A stretch of 64,000 bases of DNA, taken from NCBI RefSeq assembly GCF_000017505.1, contig NC_009675.1:1550001-1614000 (forward strand). The letters run 5' to 3'. A program made the position numbers and the translations under genes. Position 1 is the stretch's first letter, and the number at the start of each line of letters is the position of its first letter. The DNA is from Anaeromyxobacter sp. Fw109-5. GTDB lineage: Bacteria; Myxococcota; Myxococcia; Myxococcales; Anaeromyxobacteraceae. This document shows positions 43,321 through 52,319 of this stretch, piece by piece. The notes beneath the pieces are model-generated. The model saw nothing but the letters and a program-made list of their open reading frames with translations. It was not told where the DNA came from and searched no databases.

Positions 43321-44388
43321 TCATCGACGCCCCGTCACCCGCCGGTACACCTCGAGCGTCAGCCGCGCCGTGTCCTCCCAGCGGAACCGCCGCGCCCGGC
43401 CGCGCGCCGCGGCGGCGCGCAGGCGCGAGCCTTCCCGGTCGTCGAGCGCCGCGCGGATGGCCGCCGCGAACGCCTCCGGATCCGACGGGGCGGCGTACCG
43501 CACGGTCTCGCCACCCACCTCCCGCAGGGCGGGGATGTCGCTCGCCACCGCGGGCGTGCCCGCCGCCATCGCCTCGGCGAGCGGCAGCCCGAAGCCCTCC
43601 CGCACCGAGGGGATGACGAAGCAAGCCGCCCCCGCGTAGAGGGCGGGCAGATCGACGTCGGGCACCGCCCCGGCGAGCCGCACATGGGGCGCGAGATCGC
43701 CGAGCGGCAGGGACTGGGTCAGCGGGCGCCTCCCCGCGATGACGAGCTGCAGATCCCGGCCCTCCCGCCGCAGCATGCGGAGCGCGTCGAGCAGCACGGG
43801 CAGGTTCTTGCGCGGCTCGAGGGTCCCGACCGCGAGCAGGTAGGGCGCGCGGGGGCCCTCCGGCGCGCGCGCCTCGAAGAAGACGGGGTCGACGCCGTTC
43901 GGCGTCACGTGCACGCGCTCGCGCGGCACCCCCGCCGCGCGCACGAGGTCCTCGCGCGCGGCGTTCGACGGGGTGAACACCGCGGCGGCGCGCGCGAGCG
44001 CCTGGGGATAGAGCGGACGCGCGTACCAGCGCTGGTCCACCGGGAGCGCGTCCGGCTCGAGCCAGGGCGTCGCGTCGTGGATCGTCACCACGGAGCGCCC
44101 GCGCCAGAGGAGCGGGGTGGGGGAGCCCGGCGAGTGCAGCAGGTCGACGCGCGCGCCCGCCGCGGCGAGCGGGAGCCAGGCCTGGTCCAGCGCGACGCGC
44201 GTGCGGAGCGGCGCGGGGCGCTGCTCGACGTCGAGCTCCGCGATGGCCGGAGGGGGATCGGGGCGGGTGAAGAGGACGATCTCCCCGGCCGCGAGCGCCG
44301 CGAGCGCGCGGGCGAGCCCGATCGCGTGGCGCTCCGGTCCAGCGAGGCGATCCGGCCGCAGCCAGGTGAAGGCGATGCCGACGCGCAC
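43321..44388 (-). CDS. GT4-family glycosyltransferase
   Basis: The 355-residue protein starts at GTG 44388 (VRVGIAFTWLRPDR); the longer upstream frame is inside wecB. It is a GT-B enzyme of family GT4: HDATPWLEP, TPNGVDPVFF, LLAVGTLEPRKNLPVLLDAL and the donor-binding SVREGFGLPLAEAMAAG block with the E-x7-E motif. The pattern resembles mannosyl- or rhamnosyltransferases of the MtfB/WbaZ kind. It sits 23 bp after wecB on the same strand, so they are co-transcribed. Confidence 0.92.
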   Translation of the reverse strand: MRVGIAFTWLRPDRLAGPERHAIGLARALAALAAGEIVLFTRPDPPPAIAELDVEQRPAPLRTRVALDQAWLPLAAAGARVDLLHSPGSPTPLLWRGRSVVTIHDATPWLEPDALPVDQRWYARPLYPQALARAAAVFTPSNAAREDLVRAAGVPRERVHVTPNGVDPVFFEARAPEGPRAPYLLAVGTLEPRKNLPVLLDALRMLRREGRDLQLVIAGRRPLTQSLPLGDLAPHVRLAGAVPDVDLPALYAGAACFVIPSVREGFGLPLAEAMAAGTPAVASDIPALREVGGETVRYAAPSDPEAFAAAIRAALDDREGSRLRAAAARGRARRFRWEDTARLTLEVYRRVTGRR

Positions 44389-44411
44389 GGGAGCTCTGCC
44401 GGTCGGGGTCC

Positions 44412-45557
44412 TCAGGCCGCCGCCCACTCCCGCGAGGCGCCCGAGGGCGGAAGCCCCAGGGCGTCGCCGATGCGCGCGCTGGCCTTCCCGTCGCCGTAGA
44501 GGTCCACCCGGCGCGCCATCCGCGCGTACGTCGCCTCGTCGCGCAGGAGCGAGTTGCACGCCTCGCGGATCACCTCGCGGCTCGTCCCCACCAGGCGAGA
44601 GACGCCCGCCTCGACGCTCTCCTGCCGCTCGGTGACGTCACGCATGACGAGCACCGGCTTCCCGAGCGCCGAGGCCTCTTCCTGGATGCCGCCGGAGTCC
44701 GTCAGGATGAAGCGGCTCCGCTGGGCGAGCCAGACGAGCGCCGGATACTCGACGGGCTCGACGAGGTGGACGTTCGACAGGCCGGAGAGGATGCGGAACA
44801 CGGGCTCGCGCACGTTCGGGTTGAGGTGCACCGGGTACACCACGTCCACGTCGTCGCCGGTCGCGACGTCGCGGATCGCCTCGCACAGCTCCTCGAACGG
44901 CTGGCCGAAGCTCTCGCGGCGGTGGCCGGTGACGAGCACGAGCGGCCGGCTCGGGCGGAGGAACGGGAAGCGCGCCCCGTAGGTCGCGTCGAGCCCCCTG
45001 TCGCGGAGCGTCTGGACGGCGAGGAGGAGCGCGTCGATGCCGGTGTTGCCCACCACGCGGATGCGGTCCTCGGGGACGCGCTCCGCGCGCAGGTTCGCCT
45101 TGGCGCGCGAGGTGGGAGCGAGGTGCAGCGAGGCGATGGGCGTCGTGAGCACCCGGTTCATCTCCTCCGGGAAGGGAGCGTGCGGATCGCCGCTGCGCAG
45201 GCCGGCCTCGACGTGCGCCACCCGCACCTTGCGGTGGAAGGCGGCGAGCGCGGTGGCGAGGCAGGTGCTCGTGTCGCCCTGCACGATCACCCAGTCCGGG
45301 CGGCGCGACTCGAGGATTCGATCGACCCCCGTGAGCGTGCGGGCCGCGACGTCGGACAGCGTCTGGTTCGGCCGCATGATCTCCAGGTCGTGATCTACGT
45401 CAACCCCGAAGAAGGAGACCACCTGGGTCACCATCTCGCGGTGCTGTCCGGTGAGGCACACCTCCACATCGGCGCCGGGGCGCTGGCGCAGATCGTGTAT
45501 GAGAGGGGCCAGCTTGACGGCCTCGGGCCGGGTGCCGAAGACGATCAGGATGCGCAT
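44412..45557 (-). CDS. wecB: UDP-N-acetylglucosamine 2-epimerase (non-hydrolysing)
   Basis: WecB interconverts UDP-GlcNAc and UDP-ManNAc. The 381-residue protein has FGTRPEAVKLAPL at the N-terminus, TGQHREMV, VQGDTSTCLA, HVEAGLRSGD, TGHRRESFG and the LTDSGGIQEEASALGKPVLVMRDVTERQE region. All are typical of the non-hydrolysing enzyme. It supplies ManNAc for the neighbouring transferases, implying ManNAc or ManNAcA in the glycan. Confidence 0.97.
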   Translation of the reverse strand: MRILIVFGTRPEAVKLAPLIHDLRQRPGADVEVCLTGQHREMVTQVVSFFGVDVDHDLEIMRPNQTLSDVAARTLTGVDRILESRRPDWVIVQGDTSTCLATALAAFHRKVRVAHVEAGLRSGDPHAPFPEEMNRVLTTPIASLHLAPTSRAKANLRAERVPEDRIRVVGNTGIDALLLAVQTLRDRGLDATYGARFPFLRPSRPLVLVTGHRRESFGQPFEELCEAIRDVATGDDVDVVYPVHLNPNVREPVFRILSGLSNVHLVEPVEYPALVWLAQRSRFILTDSGGIQEEASALGKPVLVMRDVTERQESVEAGVSRLVGTSREVIREACNSLLRDEATYARMARRVDLYGDGKASARIGDALGLPPSGASREWAAA

Positions 45558-45569
45558 GTAGCCCAGACG

Positions 45570-45599
45570 TTACCAAGAGTATCGCCGTGAGGATATAAG
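45570..45599 (+). promoter_or_regulatory. Possible promoter of the GT2/sugar transferase pair
   Basis: TTACCA (45570-45575), an 18-nt spacer and TATAAG (45594-45599) lie in the AT-rich centre of the divergent gap between wecB and the membrane GT2 gene. This would give a ~85-nt leader. Confidence 0.45.
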
Positions 45600-45691
45600 G
45601 ACTTGGGGACGCAACGGGCGGTCGTCGCAGGTCGCGCGAGGCGGCTGGTTGGCGTCAGGGCCTCACGAATGGCCGCTGCCTGGGGGAATGG

Positions 45692-46966
45692 ATGATTCTG
45701 TTGCACGCGCTCGAGTGGGTGCTCCTCGCGCTCGGAGCGTATACATTCGGCGTCGCCCTGTGCGGATTCCTCCCGCGCCGGAGAGTCCCCGCGGTCGCGC
45801 CCCTCCACCGCTTCGTGGTGCTCGTACCGGCCCACGACGAGGCGGCGGTGGTCGGCGAGGCCGTGCGAGCGCTGACGCTGCTCGATTACCCGCGCCGGAT
45901 GTTCCGCCTGGTGGTGGTCGCGGACAACTGCACCGACGACACGGCGGAGCGGGCCCGGGCCGCGGGCGCCGACGAGGTGCTGGAGCGGACGGATCCGGTG
46001 CAGACCGGCAAGGGCTACGCCCTCCGCTGGGCGCTCGAGCGCGTGGCCTTGCGGTGGACGCCGGACGCGGTCTGCGTGTTCGACGCGGACAACGTCATGA
46101 CGCCGAACTTCCTCTCCGTCATGAACGCGCGCCTGGCGGCCGGCGCGCACGTCGTGCAGGGCTACCTCGACACCAAGAACCCGGACGACAGCTGGGTGAC
46201 CAAGGCCATCTCGACCGGCTACTCGGTGTCCTCGCGGCTCTTCCAGCTGTCGCGCGAGAACGTGGGCATGTCGGCGGCGCTCGGCGGCACGGGGTACTGC
46301 ATCCGCGTCGCCACGCTGCGCGCCTTCCCGCCCGATCCCGCCTGCGTGACCGACGACGCGGAGCTGCAGATGCGGCTCCTCCGCGAGGGCATCCGGGTGG
46401 AGTGGGCGCACGACGCCGTCACCTTCGACGAGAAGCCGCTCACGCTCCAGGCGTCGAACGCGCAGCGCACGCGCTGGATGCAGGGGCGCTGGGACGTGGC
46501 GCGCCGGCACCTCCTGCCGCTGCTGGCGAGGGCCTTCCGGCGCGCGGACCACGCGGCGCTCGACGGCGCCATCGCGTGCGTGCAGCCCTCGCGCTCCGCG
46601 GTCGCCGTCCTCGCGACGGGCGTCGCCGCCGCGCACGCGCTCGCCGCGCTCGCCGGCTGGCCCGCGGCCGCGTGGTTCTCGGTCCCGCTCGCGGCCTGGG
46701 GGGTCCTCCTCCCCTGCTACGCGATCCTCCCGGCTGCCGCGATGCGCGCGGAGGGCATGCGGACTCGGGAGCTGGCGCGGTACGTCTACACGGCGCTGTT
46801 CAACTCGACCTGGCTCCCCATCCTCGTGCGCGGGCTCGTCCGCAGCGGGGAGCGCCGCTGGGTGCCGACGCGCCACACGAGGAGCATCTCGGCCGAGGCG
46901 CGGCTCGCGGCGCGGCGCGGCGACCCCGATCGCGAGGGCCCCGACCGGTCGGAGCGGGTCGCCTGA
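45692..46966 (+). CDS. Membrane-bound processive-type GT2 glycosyltransferase
   Basis: The 424-residue protein has an N-terminal membrane helix, a GT-A domain with VLVPAHDEAAVV, ADNCTDDT, VFDADN (DxD-like), DDAELQMRL and the QxxRW motif (QRTRWMQGRW near residue 258), then at least three C-terminal helices. QxxRW is the mark of processive transferases such as cellulose, hyaluronan and PgaC synthases. It is thus a candidate exopolysaccharide synthase or lipid-linked sugar transferase. The stop is followed at once by the ATG of the phosphotransferase gene, so they are coupled. Confidence 0.9.
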   Translation: MILLHALEWVLLALGAYTFGVALCGFLPRRRVPAVAPLHRFVVLVPAHDEAAVVGEAVRALTLLDYPRRMFRLVVVADNCTDDTAERARAAGADEVLERTDPVQTGKGYALRWALERVALRWTPDAVCVFDADNVMTPNFLSVMNARLAAGAHVVQGYLDTKNPDDSWVTKAISTGYSVSSRLFQLSRENVGMSAALGGTGYCIRVATLRAFPPDPACVTDDAELQMRLLREGIRVEWAHDAVTFDEKPLTLQASNAQRTRWMQGRWDVARRHLLPLLARAFRRADHAALDGAIACVQPSRSAVAVLATGVAAAHALAALAGWPAAAWFSVPLAAWGVLLPCYAILPAAAMRAEGMRTRELARYVYTALFNSTWLPILVRGLVRSGERRWVPTRHTRSISAEARLAARRGDPDREGPDRSERVA

Positions 46967-48369
<1,403 letters not shown>

Positions 48370-48373
<4 letters not shown>

Positions 48374-48398
48374 CGGCGCCCCGCGCGAGCAATATCTT
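48370..48398 (+). promoter_or_regulatory. Promoter-like hexamers of the Sua5 gene, leaderless layout
   Basis: CTGACG (48370-48375), 17 nt, TATCTT (48393-48398), then 6 nt to GTG 48405. No Shine-Dalgarno lies between. Confidence 0.45.
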
Positions 48399-48404
48399 CC
48401 CGCC

Positions 48405-49022
48405 GTGCCGCTCCCCCACCAGCTCCAGTCCCGCGCCGCCGCCGCCGCGGCGGTGCTGCGGCGCGGCGGCCTCGTCGCGTACCCGACCGAGACGTTCTAC
48501 GGCCTCGGCGCGCTCGCGAGGGATCCGGCGGCGCTCGAGCGCCTGGCGCGGGCCAAGCTCCGTCCGGAGGGGAAGCCCCTGCCGCTCCTCGCGGCGGACG
48601 CGGACCAGGTGCGCGAGGTCGCCCGGCTGGACGGCCTCGCCTCCAGGCTCGCCGAGCGCTTCTGGCCGGGACCGCTGACGCTCGTGCTGCCCGCGCTGCC
48701 CGGCCTGGACGCGGCCGTCACCGCGGGGTCGCGCACCGTCGCCGTGCGGGTGCCAGGCAGCGAGCTCGCGCGGGCGCTCGCCCGCCAGGCCGGGGGGGCC
48801 ATCGTGTCCACCTCGGCGAACCTCTCCGGCGACCCGCCGCCCAGCTCCGCCGCGCAGCTCTCGCCATCGCTCGTCGCGCGCATCGACCACGTGCTCGACG
48901 GAGGAAGCACGCCGGGGGGGCGGCCGAGCACGATCGTGGAGGTCGTGGGCGAGCGGGTGCGGCTCGTGCGCGACGGCGTCATCCCCTTCGAGGAGGTGCA
49001 GGCCGCCTGCGCGGCCGTGTGA
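48405..49022 (+). CDS. tsaC: Threonylcarbamoyl-AMP synthase (Sua5/YrdC/TsaC family)
   Basis: The 205-residue YrdC-fold protein makes threonylcarbamoyl-AMP for the t6A37 modification of ANN-decoding tRNAs. Motifs are GLVAYPTETFYGLGALA near residue 25, the KLRPEGKPLPLL segment, RFWPGPLTLVL, and ISTSAN-like IVSTSANLSGD. It lacks the C-terminal Sua5 domain, so it is TsaC-sized. The GTG start has TATCTT 6 nt upstream. Confidence 0.95.
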   Translation: MPLPHQLQSRAAAAAAVLRRGGLVAYPTETFYGLGALARDPAALERLARAKLRPEGKPLPLLAADADQVREVARLDGLASRLAERFWPGPLTLVLPALPGLDAAVTAGSRTVAVRVPGSELARALARQAGGAIVSTSANLSGDPPPSSAAQLSPSLVARIDHVLDGGSTPGGRPSTIVEVVGERVRLVRDGVIPFEEVQAACAAV

Positions 49023-49065
49023 CCGGGCCCGCGACGAGGGCGCGCGCCCCGTCACCTCGGGCTCC

Positions 49066-49094
49066 TTGCACCCCGCGGGGCGGTGATCTAGCGT
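49066..49094 (+). promoter_or_regulatory. Promoter-like hexamers of DUF1015 gene, leaderless layout
   Basis: TTGCAC (49066-49071), 17 nt, TAGCGT (49089-49094), then 9 nt to ATG 49104; the gap is C-rich with no ribosome site. Confidence 0.4.
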
Positions 49095-49103
49095 CCCACC
49101 CCC

Positions 49104-50447
49104 ATGGCGGAAATCGCCCCGTTCCGCGGCATCCGGTACGCGGCCTCCCGAGGCCGCGAGCTCGGTCAGCTCATCGCTCCTCCTTACGACCTCGTGTCGC
49201 AGGAGCAGCGGGACGACCTGCTCCGGCGCAGCCCGCAGAACGTCATCCACCTGACGCTCGGGGAGGAGCGGCAGGGCGACGGACCCGGCCAGAACCGTTA
49301 TACGCGCGCCGCGGAGTACTTCCGCCGCTGGCTCGCGGACGACGTGCTCCGCCGCGATCCCACCCCCTCGCTCTACCCGCTGGAGCAGAGCTTCTGGGCG
49401 CCGGACGGGCGGCACCTGCGCCGCCGCGGGTTCATGGCGGCGGTGCGGCTGCACGAGTTCCGGGAGGGCATCATCGTCCCTCACGAGAAGACCCTCGTCG
49501 CGCCCAAGGCGGATCGGCTCGAGATCCTCCGCCACGTGGGGGCGAACCTCTCGCCCATCTTCGGCCTGTACCGCGACGAGGCTCAGGTCACCGAGCGGAC
49601 GCTCGACGCGGCGGCGGCCACCGAGCCGGTCGCCGAGACCGACTCGGACGACGGCGTGCACCACCGGCTGTGGCGCACCGACGACCCCGCGCACGTCTCG
49701 GCGCTCGCCGAGCTCGTCGCCCGCCAGCGCGTGTTCATCGCCGACGGCCACCACCGGTACGAGACCGCGCTCGTCTACCAGCGCCAGCTCGAGGAGGCGA
49801 ACCCCGGCCTCCCCGAGTACGGCGGGCACCACTACATCCTCATGTTCCTCTGCCCGATGAACGATCCGGGCCTGTTCCTCTTCCCGACGCACCGGCTGCT
49901 GTTCGGGCTCCAGGGCTTCTCCGCCGCGCGCTTCCTCGAGGGGCTCGCGCGCTACTTCACCATCGAGACGCTGCCGGAGGACATCCGGCGGCCGGCGGGG
50001 CGTGCCTGGGCGATCTCCAAGCTCGCCGAGCACGGCGGCAAGGCCAGCACCTTCCTCGTGGTCTCCGCGGAGGACCAGAAGGCGCGGGTGGTGACGCTGC
50101 GCGACGACGTGGACCTCTCCGAGGCCGAGCTGCCCGCGAACGAGACCCTGCGCGCGCTCGACGTCACGGTGCTCCACTCGATCGTGTTCCAGCACCTCCT
50201 CGGCCTCTCGCCCCACGCCCAGGAGAACCAGGAGAACCTCACCTACGTGCGCGACGCCGGCGAGGCGGTGAACCGGGTGCTGTCCGGCGAGCACCAGATC
50301 GGCTTCCTCCTCAACCCGACGCCCATGTGGCAGGTCGAGGCGATCGGCGATCAGGGCGAGACGATGCCGCAGAAGAGCACGCTCTTCTATCCGCGGCTCC
50401 AGAGCGGCCTCGTCATGCGCGAGGTGAACCCCCGGGAACGGCCGTAG
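49104..50447 (+). CDS. DUF1015 (HTH-type SpoIIAA-adjacent family) protein
   Basis: The 447-residue protein shows the DUF1015 pattern: PFRGIRYAA at the N-terminus, APPYDLVSQEQRDDLL, NVIHLTLGEE, HEKTLVAPKADRLEILR, the FIADGHHRYETALVYQ block near residue 220, and the C-terminal GFLLNPTPMWQVEAIGDQGETMPQKSTLFYPRLQSGLV stretch that closes the domain. The family is widespread in bacteria and its biochemical role is not known to me. No signal peptide. It lies between tsaC and hemB on the same strand. Confidence 0.92.
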   Translation: MAEIAPFRGIRYAASRGRELGQLIAPPYDLVSQEQRDDLLRRSPQNVIHLTLGEERQGDGPGQNRYTRAAEYFRRWLADDVLRRDPTPSLYPLEQSFWAPDGRHLRRRGFMAAVRLHEFREGIIVPHEKTLVAPKADRLEILRHVGANLSPIFGLYRDEAQVTERTLDAAAATEPVAETDSDDGVHHRLWRTDDPAHVSALAELVARQRVFIADGHHRYETALVYQRQLEEANPGLPEYGGHHYILMFLCPMNDPGLFLFPTHRLLFGLQGFSAARFLEGLARYFTIETLPEDIRRPAGRAWAISKLAEHGGKASTFLVVSAEDQKARVVTLRDDVDLSEAELPANETLRALDVTVLHSIVFQHLLGLSPHAQENQENLTYVRDAGEAVNRVLSGEHQIGFLLNPTPMWQVEAIGDQGETMPQKSTLFYPRLQSGLVMREVNPRERP

Positions 50448-50461
50448 CGCGGCCGCCGGCT

Positions 50462-50490
50462 TTGTCGAAACCCGCCGTCTGCGATAGAAA
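50462..50490 (+). promoter_or_regulatory. Promoter-like hexamers of hemB, leaderless layout
   Basis: TTGTCG (50462-50467), 17 nt, TAGAAA (50485-50490), then 6 nt to the hemB ATG 50497. No Shine-Dalgarno is present. Confidence 0.5.
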
Positions 50491-50496
50491 AACGCC

Positions 50497-51522
50497 ATGC
50501 CCTTCCCCCAGGACCGCCCCCGCCGCATGCGCCGCAACGAGGTGCTGCGCAGCCTCGTCCGCGAGACGATCCTCGCGCCGGACGACCTCGTCTGGCCGCT
50601 GTTCGTCCTCCCGGGCAAGCGCGTGCGCAACCCCGTCAAGTCCATGCCGGGCGTCTTCCAGCTCTCGGTGGACGAGCTCGTCGCGGAGGCGCAGGCCGGC
50701 TACGAGGCGGGCGTCCGCTCGGTGATCCTGTTCGGGATCCCGGAGCACAAGGACGAGATCGGCAGCGGCGCGTACGACGAGGACGGCATCGTCCCGCAGG
50801 CGATCCGCGCGCTGAAGGCGCAGGTCCCGGGCCTCGTCGTGATGACCGACGTGTGCATGTGCGAGTACACCGACCACGGCCACTGCGGCATCCTCAAGGC
50901 GCCGCGGGCCGGCGGTCCCGGCCAGGACCTCGGGGTCGACAACGACGCGACCCTGCCGCTGCTCGCGAAGGAGGCGGTCGCGCACGCCAAGGCCGGCGCG
51001 GACATCGTCGCCCCCTCCGACATGATGGACGGCCGGGTGGCCGCGATCCGGAAGGGGCTCGACGCCGAGGGGTACGGGGACGTGCCCGTCCTGTCGTACG
51101 CGGCGAAGTTCGCGGGCGCGTTCTACGGTCCGTTCCGCGACGCGGCCGAGAGCGCGCCGCGCGAGGGCGCCGGCATCCCGAAGGACCGCAAGGGCTACCA
51201 GATGGATCCCGGCAACTGGCGGGAGGCGCTGCGGGAGGTCGCCCTCGACGTGGCCGAGGGCGCCGACATGGTGATGGTGAAGCCCGCCGTCCCGTACCTC
51301 GACATCGTGCGGCTCGTCCGCGATCGGTTCGAGCTCCCGGTGGCCGCGTACCACGTCTCCGGTGAGTACGCGATGATCAAGGCCGCCGCGGAGCGGGGCT
51401 GGATCGACGAGGCGCGCGTCGTGCTCGAGACGCTGCTCTGCTGCCGCCGCGCGGGCGCCGACCTCGTCCTCACCTACTACGCGAAGGAGGCGGCCGGCCT
51501 CCTCACGGGGAAGCGGCGGTGA
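50497..51522 (+). CDS. hemB: Porphobilinogen synthase (delta-aminolevulinate dehydratase)
   Basis: HemB condenses two 5-aminolevulinates to porphobilinogen, the step between HemA and HemC of the other heme cluster. The 341-residue protein has the zinc-cysteine triad ([12 protein letters not shown] near residue 128), the [10 protein letters not shown] block, the Schiff-base lysine segments [17 protein letters not shown] and [11 protein letters not shown], and [10 protein letters not shown]. The cysteine triad marks a zinc-dependent form. Its stop overlaps the start of the next small gene (GTGA). Confidence 0.98.
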   Translation: MPFPQDRPRRMRRNEVLRSLVRETILAPDDLVWPLFVLPGKRVRNPVKSMPGVFQLSVDELVAEAQAGYEAGVRSVILFGIPEHKDEIGSGAYDEDGIVPQAIRALKAQVPGLVVMTDVCMCEYTDHGHCGILKAPRAGGPGQDLGVDNDATLPLLAKEAVAHAKAGADIVAPSDMMDGRVAAIRKGLDAEGYGDVPVLSYAAKFAGAFYGPFRDAAESAPREGAGIPKDRKGYQMDPGNWREALREVALDVAEGADMVMVKPAVPYLDIVRLVRDRFELPVAAYHVSGEYAMIKAAAERGWIDEARVVLETLLCCRRAGADLVLTYYAKEAAGLLTGKRR

Positions 51523-51731
51523 CGCCGGGGGCGCTCCGGGGCGTCGAGCCGGGCGGGACGGCCTCCTACAAGGTCGTCGAGGTCTCGCCCGTCGGCGAGG
51601 AGAGCCTGGAGGGCGCCCTGAACCGCTGGACGAAGGAGGGCTTCGCCTTCGAGTCCGTGCACTTCGTCATGCGCGAGGGCTCGCACCGGCCGGCGATGGC
51701 GTACCTGTTCTTCGTGCGGGGGAGCTCCTAG
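51519..51731 (+). CDS. Small DUF4177-like protein (70 aa)
   Basis: The 70-residue product ([34 protein letters not shown], then AYLFFVR) fits the DUF4177 beta-alpha-beta pattern of small proteins with an 'LN.w..eG' core. It starts GTG 51519 within the hemB stop and ends 3 bp before the RDD gene, so the three genes are one unit. Function unknown. Confidence 0.72.
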   Translation: MTPGALRGVEPGGTASYKVVEVSPVGEESLEGALNRWTKEGFAFESVHFVMREGSHRPAMAYLFFVRGSS

Positions 51732-51734
51732 CGG

Positions 51735-52274
51735 ATGCGCGACGCGCGGCGAGAGGGCAGCCCTTACCCGAAGGCGGACCTGTCGCTCCGCGGCCTGGCG
51801 CGGCTCGCCGACTTCACGCTCGCGCTGGTGCTCGCCCAGACCTCGCCGCAGGTGGGGCCGCTCCTCGCGGCGCTCTACCTGCTCGTGGCCGACGGGCTCC
51901 TCTCCGGCCAGTCCATCGGCAAGAAGATCTTCGGCGTGCGCACCGTCGTCGTGCCGCGCCGGGCGCCGGCCGGCTACCGCGAGTCGATGCTCCGCAACGC
52001 GCCCTTCGCGCTGGTGGCGATCTTCTACGCCGTGCCGCTGCTCTGGCCGGTGCTCTTCGTGGCCGGCGTGCCGATCGTCGCCTTCGAGGCGTACATGATC
52101 TACACCGACCGCCTCGGCGTCCGGATCGGGGACATCTTCGCCGACACGCAGGTCGTGGACGGCAAGGTGCTCGCGAAGGGGGACGCGGTCGCGCCCGATC
52201 TCGCCGCCACGCCCGCGCCGCCCGGTCCGTCGGCGAGCGCGACGCGGGGCGGCGCCGCGCGCTCCGCGGCCTAG
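51735..52274 (+). CDS. RDD-family membrane protein
   Basis: The 179-residue protein has three to four membrane segments with the RDD signatures RLADFTLALVLAQ (Arg, Asp in helix 1), LLSGQSIGKKIFGVRTV and IGDIFADTQVVDG. The family is of unclear function, with some members linked to ion homeostasis. A ~35-residue Ala/Pro tail follows. It is in the hemB operon. Confidence 0.88.
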   Translation: MRDARREGSPYPKADLSLRGLARLADFTLALVLAQTSPQVGPLLAALYLLVADGLLSGQSIGKKIFGVRTVVVPRRAPAGYRESMLRNAPFALVAIFYAVPLLWPVLFVAGVPIVAFEAYMIYTDRLGVRIGDIFADTQVVDGKVLAKGDAVAPDLAATPAPPGPSASATRGGAARSAA

Positions 52275-52319
52275 ACGTCGCCCGCGTCCCACGCCCCGCC
52301 GCCCAGGAGCCGGCCCACG